A program made the position numbers and the translations under genes. A model generated the notes under the pieces. The model was not told where the DNA came from, made no database searches, and was given only the letters and a program-made list of their open reading frames with translations. DNA of 64,000 nucleotides from Arthrobacter ramosus (GTDB lineage: Bacteria; Actinomycetota; Actinomycetes; Actinomycetales; Micrococcaceae): the NCBI RefSeq assembly GCF_039535095.1, contig NZ_BAAAWN010000001.1, forward strand, positions 1,488,001-1,552,000, written 5' to 3'. Each line of letters starts with the position of its first letter. The first letter of the stretch is position 1. Of this stretch, positions 53,071 through 62,601 are shown in pieces.

Positions 53071-56000
53071 TTGCATCTGAAAAGTTTGACTGTCCGGGGA
53101 TTCAAGTCGTTCGCGTCGGCCACGACGTTCGACTTCGAGCCGGGCGTCACCGCCGTTGTCGGCCCCAACGGTTCGGGCAAGTCCAATGTGGTTGACGCGC
53201 TGGCCTGGGTCATGGGCGAACAAGGTGCCAAGACCCTGCGCGGCGGCAAAATGGAAGACGTCATCTTCGCCGGCACATCGGGGCGGCCCCCTCTGGGCCG
53301 CGCGCACGTTGCCCTGACGATCGACAACGCCGACGGCGCCCTGCCGATCGAATACAGCGAAGTCACCATTTCCCGCACGCTGTTTCGGACCGGCGGATCC
53401 GAGTATGCCATCAACGGCTCGCCATGCCGCCTCCTCGACATTCAGGAATTGCTCTCGGATTCGGGCCTGGGCCGGGAAATGCACGTGATTGTGGGGCAGG
53501 GACAGTTGGACCGTGTCCTGCACGCCACCCCCGAGGACCGCAGGGGATTCATTGAAGAAGCCGCAGGCATCCTCAAGCACCGGCGTCGCAAGGAAAAGAC
53601 TGTCCGCAAGCTGGAAGCCATGCAGGCGAACCTGCAACGCCTTGGTGACCTCACGGCGGAAATCCGTCGTCAACTCACACCGCTGGGCAAACAGGCCGAA
53701 GTCGCCCGCCGCGCCCAGACGGTGCAGTTCGACGTTCGTGACGCCAAGTCCAGGCTGTTGGCCGATGATCTCCTCCAGCTCACCCAGGCGTTGGAAAAGG
53801 ACGTCGCCGACGAAGCCGCGTTGAAAGAGCGCCGCGAGCTGGTCGAAGCGGAGCTCGGCGCAGGCCGTCAACGCCAGATCCGACTTGAGCAACTCGCAGC
53901 TGAGGCCACACCCAGGCTCAATGCCGCCAGGGACAACTGGTACCAGCTGTCGGCAACCAGGGACCGGCTTCGCGCCCTGGGATCCCTCGCGACCGAGCGC
54001 CGCCGCCTCCTTGGTGCCTCCGATGCTGCCCCGGATTCAGGCCGCGACCCGGACCATCTGGACCGGCAGGCCGCCCGGGTCCGGCAGGAACAGTCGGAGC
54101 TTGAGCACGACATCCTGGCGAAGCAAGCCGCGCTCAACGAGTCCACGGCAGCCAAACAGGAAGCCGAGAACCTGGCCGCGGCCGAGGACAAACGCCTGAC
54201 GGCCGTGTTGCGGGCAGCCGCCGATCGCCGTGAAGGCCTCGCGAAACTCGTAGGTCAATTGGCTGCCGCACGCTCCCGGGCCGAGGCAGCCGAGGCTGAG
54301 CGGGGCAGGCTCAGGGACTCGCTGGCAGCCGGTGAGGAACGCCGCCGACACGCGCAAAGTGAGTTTACGGCCCTCGAGTCACAAGTGGCCGGCGTCGAAG
54401 ACGGCGAGGAAAGCCTCGACGCCGAATACGAGGACGCCAGCGCCCTTCTTGACGAGATCAACGCCGAGATCGAAGCGTTGAAAGCTGCCGAACGCGATGA
54501 AGTCCGCGAACGCGATGCGCTCACCGCCCGCCGCGATGCTTTGCAGCTTGGACTCAACCGCAAGGATGGCTCGTCGCGGCTTCTGTCCTCGGACCACCCC
54601 GGAGTCCTGGGTTCGCTTGCTTCCCTCCTGACGGTGGAGCCCGGGTATGAGACGGCCGTGGCCGCGGCACTTGGCAGTGCCTCCGACGCCGTCGTGGTGG
54701 CGGACAGTGCCGGGGCCGTTGCCGCGATGCAGCTGTTGAAGGACGCCGACGCCGGACGCGCCTCGCTTTTGGTGGCGGGCGCGGTACCCGCAGCGGGTCC
54801 GGAGCTTGGCCTGCAGGAGTTGCCGACGCTGCCTGACGGTGCGCGCTGGGCTGCCGAGTTGGTGGCGACTGACGCCCCCGAAGCGGGTGGCGCAAGGACC
54901 CTCCTGGCGTCCACCGCCGTCGTCGACGACTTGCACGCGGCGGCAAGCCTCATTGCCGGCAACCCGGGGCTTACCGCGGTGACCCGCGAAGGCGACGTCT
55001 TCAGGGCCCTGACGGTGGACGGCGGATCGGCCACGGCACCGTCGCTCCTTGAAGTCCAAGCCGCAGTGGACGACGCCGACACCCGGCTCCTGGAGCTCAC
55101 CACCCGTCTCGAGCGGGGAAAGTTCGCCCTGGCTGGAGCCGAAGCACGCCGGGCCGATGCCCAGGAACGGGCGAACGCGGCGCTGGACAAACTCCACGAC
55201 TCGGATGCCCGCCTGGCTGCCGTCGCGGAACGGCTTGGCCACCTGAATTCCCAGTTGCGCAGCGCCGTCGCGGAACGCGATCGAATGGCGGAGTCCCTGG
55301 CCAAGGCCGAACTGAACATCGCCGTGGCAGAGGAATCCCTTGAGCTTGCGGCGGAACGGCTGGCCGCGGCAGAAGAAGCCCCCCAGGAGGAAGAGCCTTC
55401 CACGGAGCACCGCGATGCCTTGGCCAGGGCTGCCAGCGAAGCCCGGTCCCGTGAGATGGAGGTCAGGCTGGGCTTGCGGAGTGCCGAGGAACAGCTCGCC
55501 GCAACCACTAACCGGGCCGCATCCCTGGAACGGGCCGCCGCGAGCGAACGGCGGGCACGCGAGGAAGCTGTGCGCCGGGCCATGCGACGCAAAGCCCAAG
55601 CCGGGCGGGCCTCCGCCGTCGCTTCCGCCGTCGAACAGGCTGTGCGTTTCGTTGACGTGTCAGTGGACCTGGCCGCCCGCGCCCGCGACCTCGCCGAGGC
55701 CGTCCGGGAGCAGCGCGAAAAGGAACTCGGCGATGTCCGGAGCAGTAACGAGACATTGGCCCAGGAGCTGGCGGGACTGACGGATTCTGTCCACCGCGAC
55801 GAACTCGCGCGAGCCCAGCAAAGGCTCAGGATCGAAGCGTTGGAGACCCGCGCCATCGAGGAGCTCGGCCTGTCCGCGGAACAACTCGTGGCTGACTTCG
55901 GTCCGGAGCAGCCCGTTCCCGTGCCTGCCGCTACCGTGGACAAGTGGGCCGAACTTCGTGCACCGGTGGACGAGGACGGAAACACCATTGTCGAGGGTGT

Positions 56001-56664
56001 TCCCTTTGTCCGGGCCGAGCAGGAGAAACGGCTCCGCAAGGCCGAACGGGATCTCGCAGCCCTTGGCAAAGTGAACCCCTTGGCGCTTGAGGAATTTGCC
56101 GCACTTGAAGAACGCCACCAATTCCTGAGCACGCAGCTGGAAGACCTCAAATCCAGTCGCAAAGACCTTTTGGACATCATCAAGGAAGTGGACAACCGCG
56201 TCCAGCAGGTCTTTGCCGAGGCCTTCGCCGATACCTCCAAGCAGTTCGACCACGTCTTTGCGCGGCTCTTCCCCGGTGGGGAAGGCAAATTGGTGCTGAC
56301 GGACCCCGATGACATGCTGACCACCGGCATTGAGGTGGAGGCAAGGCCTGCCGGCAAGAAGATCAAGCGGTTGTCCTTGCTTTCCGGTGGCGAACGGTCG
56401 CTGACGGCTGTCGCGTTGCTCGTGGCGATTTTCAAGGCGCGGCCTTCGCCGTTCTACGTCATGGATGAAGTGGAAGCCGCACTGGACGATACGAACCTGG
56501 GCAGGCTCATCACGATTTTCGAAGAGCTGCGCGAGTCCAGCCAGCTGATTGTCATTACGCACCAGAAGCGGACCATGGAAGTCGCGGACGCCCTCTACGG
56601 AGTGACAATGCGGGGCGACGGCGTGTCCACCGTCATCAGCCAGAGGCTCGGTGCCGAGGTCTAG
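53071..56664 (+). CDS. smc: chromosome segregation protein SMC
   Basis: 1197 residues. The N-terminal Walker A VVGPNGSGKSNVVDALAWVM near residue 32 is followed by a long Glu/Ala/Arg-rich coiled coil, a hinge near residues 505-670 (LGSLASLLTVEPGYETAVAA), a second coiled coil, and the C-terminal LSGGERSLTAVALLVAIF and Walker B FYVMDEVEAALDDTN. It works with ScpA/ScpB to organise the chromosome. The start is the TTG at 53071, which gives the universal HLKSLTVRGFKSFASAT; AGGAG lies 12 bases upstream. ftsY follows by 20 bases. Confidence 0.98.
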   Translation: MHLKSLTVRGFKSFASATTFDFEPGVTAVVGPNGSGKSNVVDALAWVMGEQGAKTLRGGKMEDVIFAGTSGRPPLGRAHVALTIDNADGALPIEYSEVTISRTLFRTGGSEYAINGSPCRLLDIQELLSDSGLGREMHVIVGQGQLDRVLHATPEDRRGFIEEAAGILKHRRRKEKTVRKLEAMQANLQRLGDLTAEIRRQLTPLGKQAEVARRAQTVQFDVRDAKSRLLADDLLQLTQALEKDVADEAALKERRELVEAELGAGRQRQIRLEQLAAEATPRLNAARDNWYQLSATRDRLRALGSLATERRRLLGASDAAPDSGRDPDHLDRQAARVRQEQSELEHDILAKQAALNESTAAKQEAENLAAAEDKRLTAVLRAAADRREGLAKLVGQLAAARSRAEAAEAERGRLRDSLAAGEERRRHAQSEFTALESQVAGVEDGEESLDAEYEDASALLDEINAEIEALKAAERDEVRERDALTARRDALQLGLNRKDGSSRLLSSDHPGVLGSLASLLTVEPGYETAVAAALGSASDAVVVADSAGAVAAMQLLKDADAGRASLLVAGAVPAAGPELGLQELPTLPDGARWAAELVATDAPEAGGARTLLASTAVVDDLHAAASLIAGNPGLTAVTREGDVFRALTVDGGSATAPSLLEVQAAVDDADTRLLELTTRLERGKFALAGAEARRADAQERANAALDKLHDSDARLAAVAERLGHLNSQLRSAVAERDRMAESLAKAELNIAVAEESLELAAERLAAAEEAPQEEEPSTEHRDALARAASEARSREMEVRLGLRSAEEQLAATTNRAASLERAAASERRAREEAVRRAMRRKAQAGRASAVASAVEQAVRFVDVSVDLAARARDLAEAVREQREKELGDVRSSNETLAQELAGLTDSVHRDELARAQQRLRIEALETRAIEELGLSAEQLVADFGPEQPVPVPAATVDKWAELRAPVDEDGNTIVEGVPFVRAEQEKRLRKAERDLAALGKVNPLALEEFAALEERHQFLSTQLEDLKSSRKDLLDIIKEVDNRVQQVFAEAFADTSKQFDHVFARLFPGGEGKLVLTDPDDMLTTGIEVEARPAGKKIKRLSLLSGGERSLTAVALLVAIFKARPSPFYVMDEVEAALDDTNLGRLITIFEELRESSQLIVITHQKRTMEVADALYGVTMRGDGVSTVISQRLGAEV

Positions 56665-56684
56665 CTTTGTGAGAAGCTAGGGGA

Positions 56685-57908
56685 GTGAACGATCTCCTCC
56701 CCATTATCTTGTCCATTGTCGCTGCCATCGTGGTGGTCGGAGGGCTGATTCCTGTCCTGCTCAAGGCGCGGAAGTCTTCCTCGACTTACGCTGGAACGCG
56801 CGACGCCAACGACCCCGCTGACAAGGCGCCGGCAGGCGGCGGAACGATCGTCGACGACGCCCCCGGGACCGCGCCGGATCGCACGGCGCCCGGACCCGTC
56901 GTCGAACCCGCCGAGCTTGCTGTACCGGAGACCGACGTTCCGGACGACGCCGCGGGACTGGAACTTATCCAGGTGGAGACCCCCGCGCCTGTCGAGGGCC
57001 GCCTCAACCGGCTTCGGGCGCGACTGGTCAAATCCAACAGCATTCTCGGCAAGGGACTCCTGGCCCTGCTTTCGAGCGACAAGATCGACGAAAACGTCTG
57101 GGACGAAGTCGAAGAAACGCTGCTCCTTGCCGACCTCGGCACCGAGCCCACTATGCAGCTGGTCGATGCTTTGCGTGCACGGGTAAAAGTGCAAGGCACC
57201 CGCAGTCCAGAGGACGTCAAGGCACTCCTGCGCGAGGAACTCATCAAGCTCGTGGACCCCACGATGGACCGCAGCCTGAACGTGGAACGCAAGGGAGCCC
57301 ACCCGGCCATCATGATCGTCGTCGGGGTCAACGGGGTCGGCAAGACCACCACCGTCGGCAAGCTGGCGCGCGTTCTCGTCGCCGAAGACAAGGACGTCCT
57401 GCTGGGCGCAGCCGACACCTTCCGGGCAGCGGCTGCGGAGCAGCTCGCCACGTGGGGCCAGCGTGTCGGCGTCGCAACCGTCAGGTCGCACGTCGACGGC
57501 GCGGACCCGGCTTCTGTCGCCTATGAAGCCGTCAAGGCCGGCATTGAGCAGGAAGTGGATGTCGTCATGATCGACACCGCCGGCCGCCTGCAGAACAAGG
57601 TCGGCCTCATGGACGAGCTCAGCAAGGTCAAGCGCGTCATCGAGAAACTGGCCGAAGTGGACGAAGTCCTGCTGGTACTGGACGCGACCACCGGCCAGAA
57701 CGGCCTGAACCAGGCCAAGGTCTTCTCCGAAGTAGTCAACATCACGGGAATCGTGCTCACTAAGCTCGACGGCACCGCGAAGGGCGGGATCGTCGTCGCG
57801 ATCCAAAAGGCCCTCGGCGTGCCGGTCAAGCTCGTTGGCCTCGGCGAAGGCCCGGACGACCTCGCGCCGTTCGAGGCCGAAGCGTTCGTCGACGCCCTGC
57901 TGAACTAG
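56685..57908 (+). CDS. ftsY: signal recognition particle receptor FtsY
   Basis: Membrane receptor GTPase that docks SRP-ribosome complexes. 407 residues. An N-terminal hydrophobic helix (LLPIILSIVAAIVVVGGLI) and an acidic linker precede the N domain (GLLALLSSDKIDENVWDEVE). The G domain has VVGVNGVGKTTTVGKLARVL, DTFRAAAAEQLATWG, MIDTAGRLQNKVGLMDEL and TKLDGTAKGGIV. The N-terminal membrane segment is an actinobacterial trait. The GTG at 56685 has AGGGGA directly before it with no spacer, so the exact start is not certain. Confidence 0.97.
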   Translation: MNDLLPIILSIVAAIVVVGGLIPVLLKARKSSSTYAGTRDANDPADKAPAGGGTIVDDAPGTAPDRTAPGPVVEPAELAVPETDVPDDAAGLELIQVETPAPVEGRLNRLRARLVKSNSILGKGLLALLSSDKIDENVWDEVEETLLLADLGTEPTMQLVDALRARVKVQGTRSPEDVKALLREELIKLVDPTMDRSLNVERKGAHPAIMIVVGVNGVGKTTTVGKLARVLVAEDKDVLLGAADTFRAAAAEQLATWGQRVGVATVRSHVDGADPASVAYEAVKAGIEQEVDVVMIDTAGRLQNKVGLMDELSKVKRVIEKLAEVDEVLLVLDATTGQNGLNQAKVFSEVVNITGIVLTKLDGTAKGGIVVAIQKALGVPVKLVGLGEGPDDLAPFEAEAFVDALLN

Positions 57909-57916
57909 CCGCATCT

Positions 57917-57984
57917 TGCCCAACTGACTCGCAGTTAATGTCGTTTTCAGCCCTGAAAGCGACATTAACTGCGACTCAGTTGGG
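57917..57984. repeat. 68-bp palindromic intergenic element, copy B
   Basis: GCCCAACTGACTCGCA continuing to GTCGTTTT is inverted around a short centre, and the arms CCCAACTG and CAGTTGGG match copy A at 10122-10189. It sits between convergent ftsY and the MFS gene, and supplies the TGA stop of the latter at 57976-57978. Confidence 0.85.
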
Positions 57985-59220
57985 GGAGTCGACGCTTTCC
58001 GCGCCGCGCTGCATCGGCTCGCGTGCCGCGGACCAGCCGAGGGCGGCGAGCACGAGGATGCCGCCGGTTGCGCCGAATGCCCAGCCGTAGCCAAGTCCAT
58101 CGGCCAGGAGGCCGACCAGGACGGGGCCCACGATGGCTCCGGCGTCGGAGGCCATCTGGAAAACCGCCAGCACCTTGCCGCCGGAGCGGCCACGACCGAT
58201 GATGTCCCCGACGGCGGCCTGCTGGGCCGGGTTCAGCAAGCCGGAGCCGAAGCCGGCCGCGGCAGACGCCGCGAAAAACGCGGGGAGATTGCCGGTCAAG
58301 CCGATGGTGGCGGTGGCCAGGCCGGTGACGACCAAGCCCAGCAGCATCATGGGCTTGCGGCCGAAACTGTCAGCCATGCGGCCGGAGAAGGTCAGCGCCA
58401 GCGCGTTTCCCCCTGCAAACACGGCCAGCGCCCAACCCGCCGAGGCCGGTCCTCCGGCCAGGACAACCACCGCGAACAATGGCACTGTGGCCATGCGCAC
58501 GCCGAAGGTCGCCCAGCCGTTGCTGAAACTGGAGAACAGGGCGGCCCGGTAGGCAGAATCGCCCAGGGCCTCCTTCATGCGCATTGCCGGGCCCGCCGCG
58601 CCACCTTGCTTCGCTGCCTTTGAACTTTCCGTGAGCTGCGTGCGTACAACCAAGGCCGCCAGGACCAGGGCTGCCGCGTACGCGAGGAACGGGACGCGCA
58701 GGCCAAACCCGGCCAGCAGCCCGCCAACCACGGGCCCCAGGACGCTGCCGATCAGGAAGGCGGAGGCGTACGCGCCGGACACCCGTCCACGGCTTTCCGG
58801 AGGGGCGAGCCTGATTAACAGGCCCATCGCTGCCACGGTGAACATCACGGAACCGGCTCCGCCAAGGCCCCGGAAGACCAGCAGCTGCCAATAGTTCTGG
58901 GCGAACGCGCAGGCCGCCGTCGACGCCGCCACAATCAGCAACCCTGCGATGTACACGCGACGCTCGCCGAAGCGGCCCATCAGGGCACCCCCGGCCGGAG
59001 CGAATACCAGGCGCATGAAGGCGAAAATACTCACGATCACCGCGGCTGCCGTTGCTCCGACGTCGAAAGTCGTGGCGAACTGCGGGAGCACGGGCGCCAC
59101 GAGGCCAAAACCCAGTGCAATCAGGAACGCCGCCGCCAACATCACCTTGATGTCCCGCGGCATTGCGGCCTTCGCGGCCCTCGCCCCTTGATTGGCGGGG
59201 GATTCGGGGCTTGCAGTCAT
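57976..59220 (-). CDS. MFS transporter, drug:H+ antiporter-like
   Basis: 414 residues with about 12 hydrophobic helices. The first is VMLAAAFLIALGFGLVAPVL and the loop 2-3 motif is GALMGRFGERRVYIAGLLIV; the equivalent loop 8-9 has GRMADSFGRKPMMLLGLVV. That pattern fits drug:H+ antiporters of the DHA1 type; the substrate is unknown. The ATG at 59220 follows GAGGA by ten bases. The C-terminus ends inside a repeat element. Confidence 0.88.
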   Translation of the reverse strand: MTASPESPANQGARAAKAAMPRDIKVMLAAAFLIALGFGLVAPVLPQFATTFDVGATAAAVIVSIFAFMRLVFAPAGGALMGRFGERRVYIAGLLIVAASTAACAFAQNYWQLLVFRGLGGAGSVMFTVAAMGLLIRLAPPESRGRVSGAYASAFLIGSVLGPVVGGLLAGFGLRVPFLAYAAALVLAALVVRTQLTESSKAAKQGGAAGPAMRMKEALGDSAYRAALFSSFSNGWATFGVRMATVPLFAVVVLAGGPASAGWALAVFAGGNALALTFSGRMADSFGRKPMMLLGLVVTGLATATIGLTGNLPAFFAASAAAGFGSGLLNPAQQAAVGDIIGRGRSGGKVLAVFQMASDAGAIVGPVLVGLLADGLGYGWAFGATGGILVLAALGWSAAREPMQRGAESVDSPN

Positions 59221-59280
59221 GGTGTCGGGGTCCTCTGGGTAGTGGGAACGCGGGGAAAGTGGAACTGACGAAACATATCC

Positions 59281-59338
59281 GTAACAAGGGCGATATGCAC
59301 CATTTACGTTCGAGAAGTTCTTGTAACAGCCCCGCAAT
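59281..59338 (+). promoter_or_regulatory. GlnR-like boxes upstream of amtB
   Basis: GTAAC-n6-GATAT-n6-TTTAC-n6-GAAGT (59281-59318) fits the four-box spacing of actinobacterial GlnR sites (gTnAC-n6-GaAAC repeated), with one perfect and three partial boxes. A further GTAAC-n6-GCAAT lies at 59323-59338. They stand 108-165 bases before amtB. Confidence 0.45.
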
Positions 59339-59445
59339 CTAAAACCTTCGCAGGTGAAACACTGCCCCGCAAAACTCTTACATAGAACGCAAATGCGTTG
59401 GGACAGGCGGCTCAGCCCGCATCTAAAAGCAGAGAGGACGTAGAC

Positions 59446-60780
59446 ATGGACTTCACCGCCGGTCTCGTTTGGCTCCTGGTCGCATCAGCATTCGTGCTGT
59501 TCATGACCCCGGGCCTGGCATTCTTCTATGGCGGCATGACCCGTGCCAAGGCCGCCTTGAACATGATGATGATGAGCTTCATCGCCATCGGCACAGTGAC
59601 CATCGTCTGGGTCTTGTGGGGCGCATCGATGTCCACGAGCAACACGGACAACTTCTTCGAGCTCTTCGCGAACCCGTTCAGCCACTTCGGCTTGCACAAC
59701 TTCACGGATCCGGCAGACCTCCTCCACGTCGGATACGCCGCAACCTTCGCGATCATCACTGTCGCGCTCATCTCCGGTGCCATCGCGGACCGCGCCAAGT
59801 TCTCGGCGTGGACGTTGTTCACCCCGATCTGGGCCACCCTCGTCTACGCGCCCTTGGCCTACATGGTCTGGGGTGGGGGCCTCTTCTCGGCAACCGGCTG
59901 GTTCGGCCAAACCTTCGCTCCCGTCATCGACTTCGCCGGTGGCACCGTGGTGCACATCAACGCCGGTGTAGCCGGCCTCATTCTCGTCCTGATCATCGGC
60001 AACCGCAAAGGCTTCGGCAAGGACCCGAACCACCGCCCGCACAACGTGCCCCTGGTCATGCTCGGCGCAGCCATCCTCTGGTTCGGCTGGTTCGGCTTCA
60101 ACGCGGGTGCTGCGGCCAACGTGCAGCAGGCTGGCCTGATCTGGATCAACACTCTCGTCGCGCCGGCAGCCGCCATGCTCGGCTGGCTTATCGTTGAGCG
60201 CATCCGCGACGGCCACCCCACCTCGCTTGGTGCGGCATCGGGCGTCGTCGCCGGCCTGGTTGCCATCACGCCGGCTTGTGCGAACGTTTCCCCGCTCGGC
60301 GCCATCGCCCTCGGTGTTGCTGCCGGCGTTGCCTCGGCCCTCGCGGTTGGCCTCAAGTTCAAGCTTGGCTACGACGATTCGCTCGATGTCGTCGGCGTCC
60401 ACCTCGTGTCCGGCATCATCGGCACCGTGGCCATCGGCTTCCTCGCCACTCCGACCCAGGGTCCCGCAGGCCTGTTCTACGGCGGCGGTACGACCCAGCT
60501 GGTCGCACAGTCCCTGGCGGCGCTCTGCTCGATCGTCTTCACCGGCGTCATGACATTCATCATCGCCTACCCGATCCACAAGCTCATGGGCTTCCGCATC
60601 TCCGAACGCCAGGAGATCGCCGGTGCAGACCTCAGCCTGCACGCCGAAACGGCATACGAGTTCGGCGTCGGCGGCCACGGCGGAAGCTTCCAGCCCCTTC
60701 ACGACCTCATCACCGGCAAGGTATCGTCCGAAGTAGCTGAAGAAGCATCCGTATCAGGCAAGGAGAGTGTCCAGGCATGA
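59446..60780 (+). CDS. amtB: ammonium transporter
   Basis: 444 residues. The Amt signature begins LVWLLVASAFVLFMTPGLAFFYGGMTRAKAALN-like: FVLFMTPGLAFFYGGM is near residue 20. The pore His residues are in TVVHINAGVAGL (near 170) and GVHLVSGIIGTVAIG (near 320). Eleven hydrophobic helices and a cytoplasmic tail follow. It moves ammonium under nitrogen limitation and is gated by GlnK. The ATG at 59446 follows AGAGAGGA. glnK overlaps its end by four bases. Confidence 0.97.
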   Translation: MDFTAGLVWLLVASAFVLFMTPGLAFFYGGMTRAKAALNMMMMSFIAIGTVTIVWVLWGASMSTSNTDNFFELFANPFSHFGLHNFTDPADLLHVGYAATFAIITVALISGAIADRAKFSAWTLFTPIWATLVYAPLAYMVWGGGLFSATGWFGQTFAPVIDFAGGTVVHINAGVAGLILVLIIGNRKGFGKDPNHRPHNVPLVMLGAAILWFGWFGFNAGAAANVQQAGLIWINTLVAPAAAMLGWLIVERIRDGHPTSLGAASGVVAGLVAITPACANVSPLGAIALGVAAGVASALAVGLKFKLGYDDSLDVVGVHLVSGIIGTVAIGFLATPTQGPAGLFYGGGTTQLVAQSLAALCSIVFTGVMTFIIAYPIHKLMGFRISERQEIAGADLSLHAETAYEFGVGGHGGSFQPLHDLITGKVSSEVAEEASVSGKESVQA

Positions 60781-61115
60781 AACTCATCACGGCGATCGTC
60801 CGCCCGGAGAAGCTCGACGCCATCCGCGAGGGGCTCGAAGCATACGGGGTACAGGGACTGACGGTCAGCGCGGCCAGCGGCTACGGCCGGCAGCGCGGTT
60901 ACACCGAGGTGTACCGCGGGGCCGAGTACAACGTGGATCTGCTTCCCAAGATCCGCGTTGAGGTCCTGGCCACGGATGAGCAGGCAGACGACATCCTCGA
61001 TGTCCTGATTGCTTCCTCCAACACCGGCCGTGCCGGTGACGGCAAAGTCTGGACCGTAGAGGTCTACGAAGCCGTTCGTGTGCGCACGGGCGAGCGAGGC
61101 GCAGCAGCCATCTAA
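60777..61115 (+). CDS. glnK: nitrogen regulatory P-II protein
   Basis: 112 residues starting MKLITAIVRPEKLDAIREGL. The T-loop YTEVYRGAEYNVDLLPK has Tyr at position 51, the residue adenylylated by GlnE in actinobacteria. The C-terminal signature VIASSNTGRAGDGKVW-like LIASSNTGRAGDGKVWTVEV binds 2-oxoglutarate and ATP. The ATG overlaps the amtB stop (ATGA at 60777-60780), so the transporter and its gate are co-translated. It sits in the cytoplasm and docks on AmtB when nitrogen is replete. Confidence 0.97.
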   Translation: MKLITAIVRPEKLDAIREGLEAYGVQGLTVSAASGYGRQRGYTEVYRGAEYNVDLLPKIRVEVLATDEQADDILDVLIASSNTGRAGDGKVWTVEVYEAVRVRTGERGAAAI

Positions 61116-61130
61116 GGCACCAACGCAAAG

Positions 61131-61164
61131 GAGGGGCCGGGACCTGGAAGGTACCCGGCCCCTC
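61131..61164. terminator. terminator between glnK and zwf
   Basis: GAGGGGCCGGG and CCCGGCCCCTC form an 11-bp stem, and the 12-nt loop can pair further as ACC/GGT. It separates convergent genes and may serve both. Confidence 0.75.
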
Positions 61165-61200
61165 TTGCGTGTGAGCTTCCGAAGGAGTGCGGCCGGCTGG

Positions 61201-62601
61201 CTAGCCCCCGACGGCGGTGGGCCAGTCCGCGGGACCGGGGCCGCCGGCGTCGTACTTTTCGAGCGGCACGGAATCCTTGGCCCAGGCCTTGATCACGGGC
61301 TCGATGATCCGCCAGCAGTCGACTGCGGTGTCGCCGCGGACTGAGAGCAGGGGATCGCCGGTAATGATGCCCTCCAATACTTCTCCGTAAGGCAGCAGAT
61401 CGGAAGCATTCAATTCCGCGTTCAGCGTCACGCGATTGAGCGTGAAGATGTTTCCGGGACCGTTGACGTCGACGTCGAGCTGCAGAGTGTCAGGACCGAA
61501 CCCGATGCGCAGCTGGTTGGGGGAGTCCACGCCCTCGAATCCGGACGGCAGGTGTGGGACGGGCCGGAAGGTGACGATGGCCTCTTTCCGCGCGGCACCG
61601 AGCGCCTTTCCCGAGCGCAGGATGAAGGGGACGCCTTTCCAGCGCCACGTGTCGATTCCCACTTCGACTTCTGCGAGTGTCTCCGTTTCCCGGGCCGGGT
61701 CCACGCCCGCTTCCGCGACATAGTCCGGCACGTCCCGGTCGCCGATCCGGCCGGCCGTGTACCGCGCACGTCGGGTGGACTTCTTGTAGGGTGCGGTGAT
61801 GCTGCTCGCACGCAGCACCGTGGAAATCGCGTCGCGGAGATCGCGCTCGCCGATGCTGGAGGGGGCATCGATGGCCAGCAGCGCCATGATGTGGAGCAAA
61901 TGGCTCTGGATCATGTCCTTGAGGGCGCCGGCTCCGTCGTAGTAGCGCGCACGCCCCTCGAGTGCGAGGTCTTCGTCGAAGATGATCTCCACCTTCTCGA
62001 TGTGATCCCGGTTCCACACCGGCTCCAGGAAGCTGTTGGCGAAGCGCAGGCCCAGGATGTTGAACACGGTGGCCTTGCCAAGGAAGTGGTCCACGCGGTG
62101 GATGTGGTCTTCCGGGACCAAAGCGGCGAGGGTCTTGTTGAGTTCCCGGGCGGATTCGGAACCGGATCCGAAGGGTTTCTCCATCACCAGGCTTGTTCCG
62201 GGGGGAAGCTGTTGGGCGGTGAGGACCTCGCAGGCCTTCTGGCTGATGTGCGGGGGCAAAGCGAAATAGACGGCGATTGGTGCTTCGAGCCCGGCCAGGA
62301 GCGTCGCGAGCTGGCCATCCGCCGTGACGTCCAATTGATGGTATTCGGTACTTTTCTCCAGGGCCGCGATTGCTTTCCTGCCCGCGGCACCTGCACCGTT
62401 GGCGGCATCCTCGAAGGCACCACCCACACGTTTGGTCCACTGCTGCGGCGTCCACGGGTCGGAGCCGGCTCCGACAAGCTTCAGGCCGTCTGCGAGGCCA
62501 TTCGCCACGAGCCTGGCAAGGCCCGGCAACAGCAATCGGCCCGTCAGATCTCCGGAGGCGCCTAGGATGAGCAACGTATTTACTCTTGTTTTGCTGGTCA
62601 C
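61201..62601 (-). CDS. zwf: glucose-6-phosphate 1-dehydrogenase
   Basis: Oxidises glucose-6-phosphate to 6-phosphogluconolactone with NADP+ or NAD+. 466 residues. The dinucleotide loop is LLILGASGDLTGRLLLPGL near residue 8, the MEKPFGSGSESARELNK block is present, and the substrate signature RVDHFLGKATVFN has the catalytic His with Val and Phe in place of the usual Ile and Tyr. The GTG at 62601 is chosen because the protein then begins a few residues before the loop. The reading frame stays open far upstream, opposite ffh, but that part does not resemble protein. No opcA, tal or tkt gene is next to it, so it may be a second, stand-alone copy. Confidence 0.93.
   Translation of the reverse strand: MTSKTRVNTLLILGASGDLTGRLLLPGLARLVANGLADGLKLVGAGSDPWTPQQWTKRVGGAFEDAANGAGAAGRKAIAALEKSTEYHQLDVTADGQLATLLAGLEAPIAVYFALPPHISQKACEVLTAQQLPPGTSLVMEKPFGSGSESARELNKTLAALVPEDHIHRVDHFLGKATVFNILGLRFANSFLEPVWNRDHIEKVEIIFDEDLALEGRARYYDGAGALKDMIQSHLLHIMALLAIDAPSSIGERDLRDAISTVLRASSITAPYKKSTRRARYTAGRIGDRDVPDYVAEAGVDPARETETLAEVEVGIDTWRWKGVPFILRSGKALGAARKEAIVTFRPVPHLPSGFEGVDSPNQLRIGFGPDTLQLDVDVNGPGNIFTLNRVTLNAELNASDLLPYGEVLEGIITGDPLLSVRGDTAVDCWRIIEPVIKAWAKDSVPLEKYDAGGPGPADWPTAVGG

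Noticed and set aside
54255-56435. A 726-codon open frame opposite smc, very rich in Ser, Arg and Ala
   Set aside because: A shadow of the coiled-coil codons of smc; no ribosome site and no domain.
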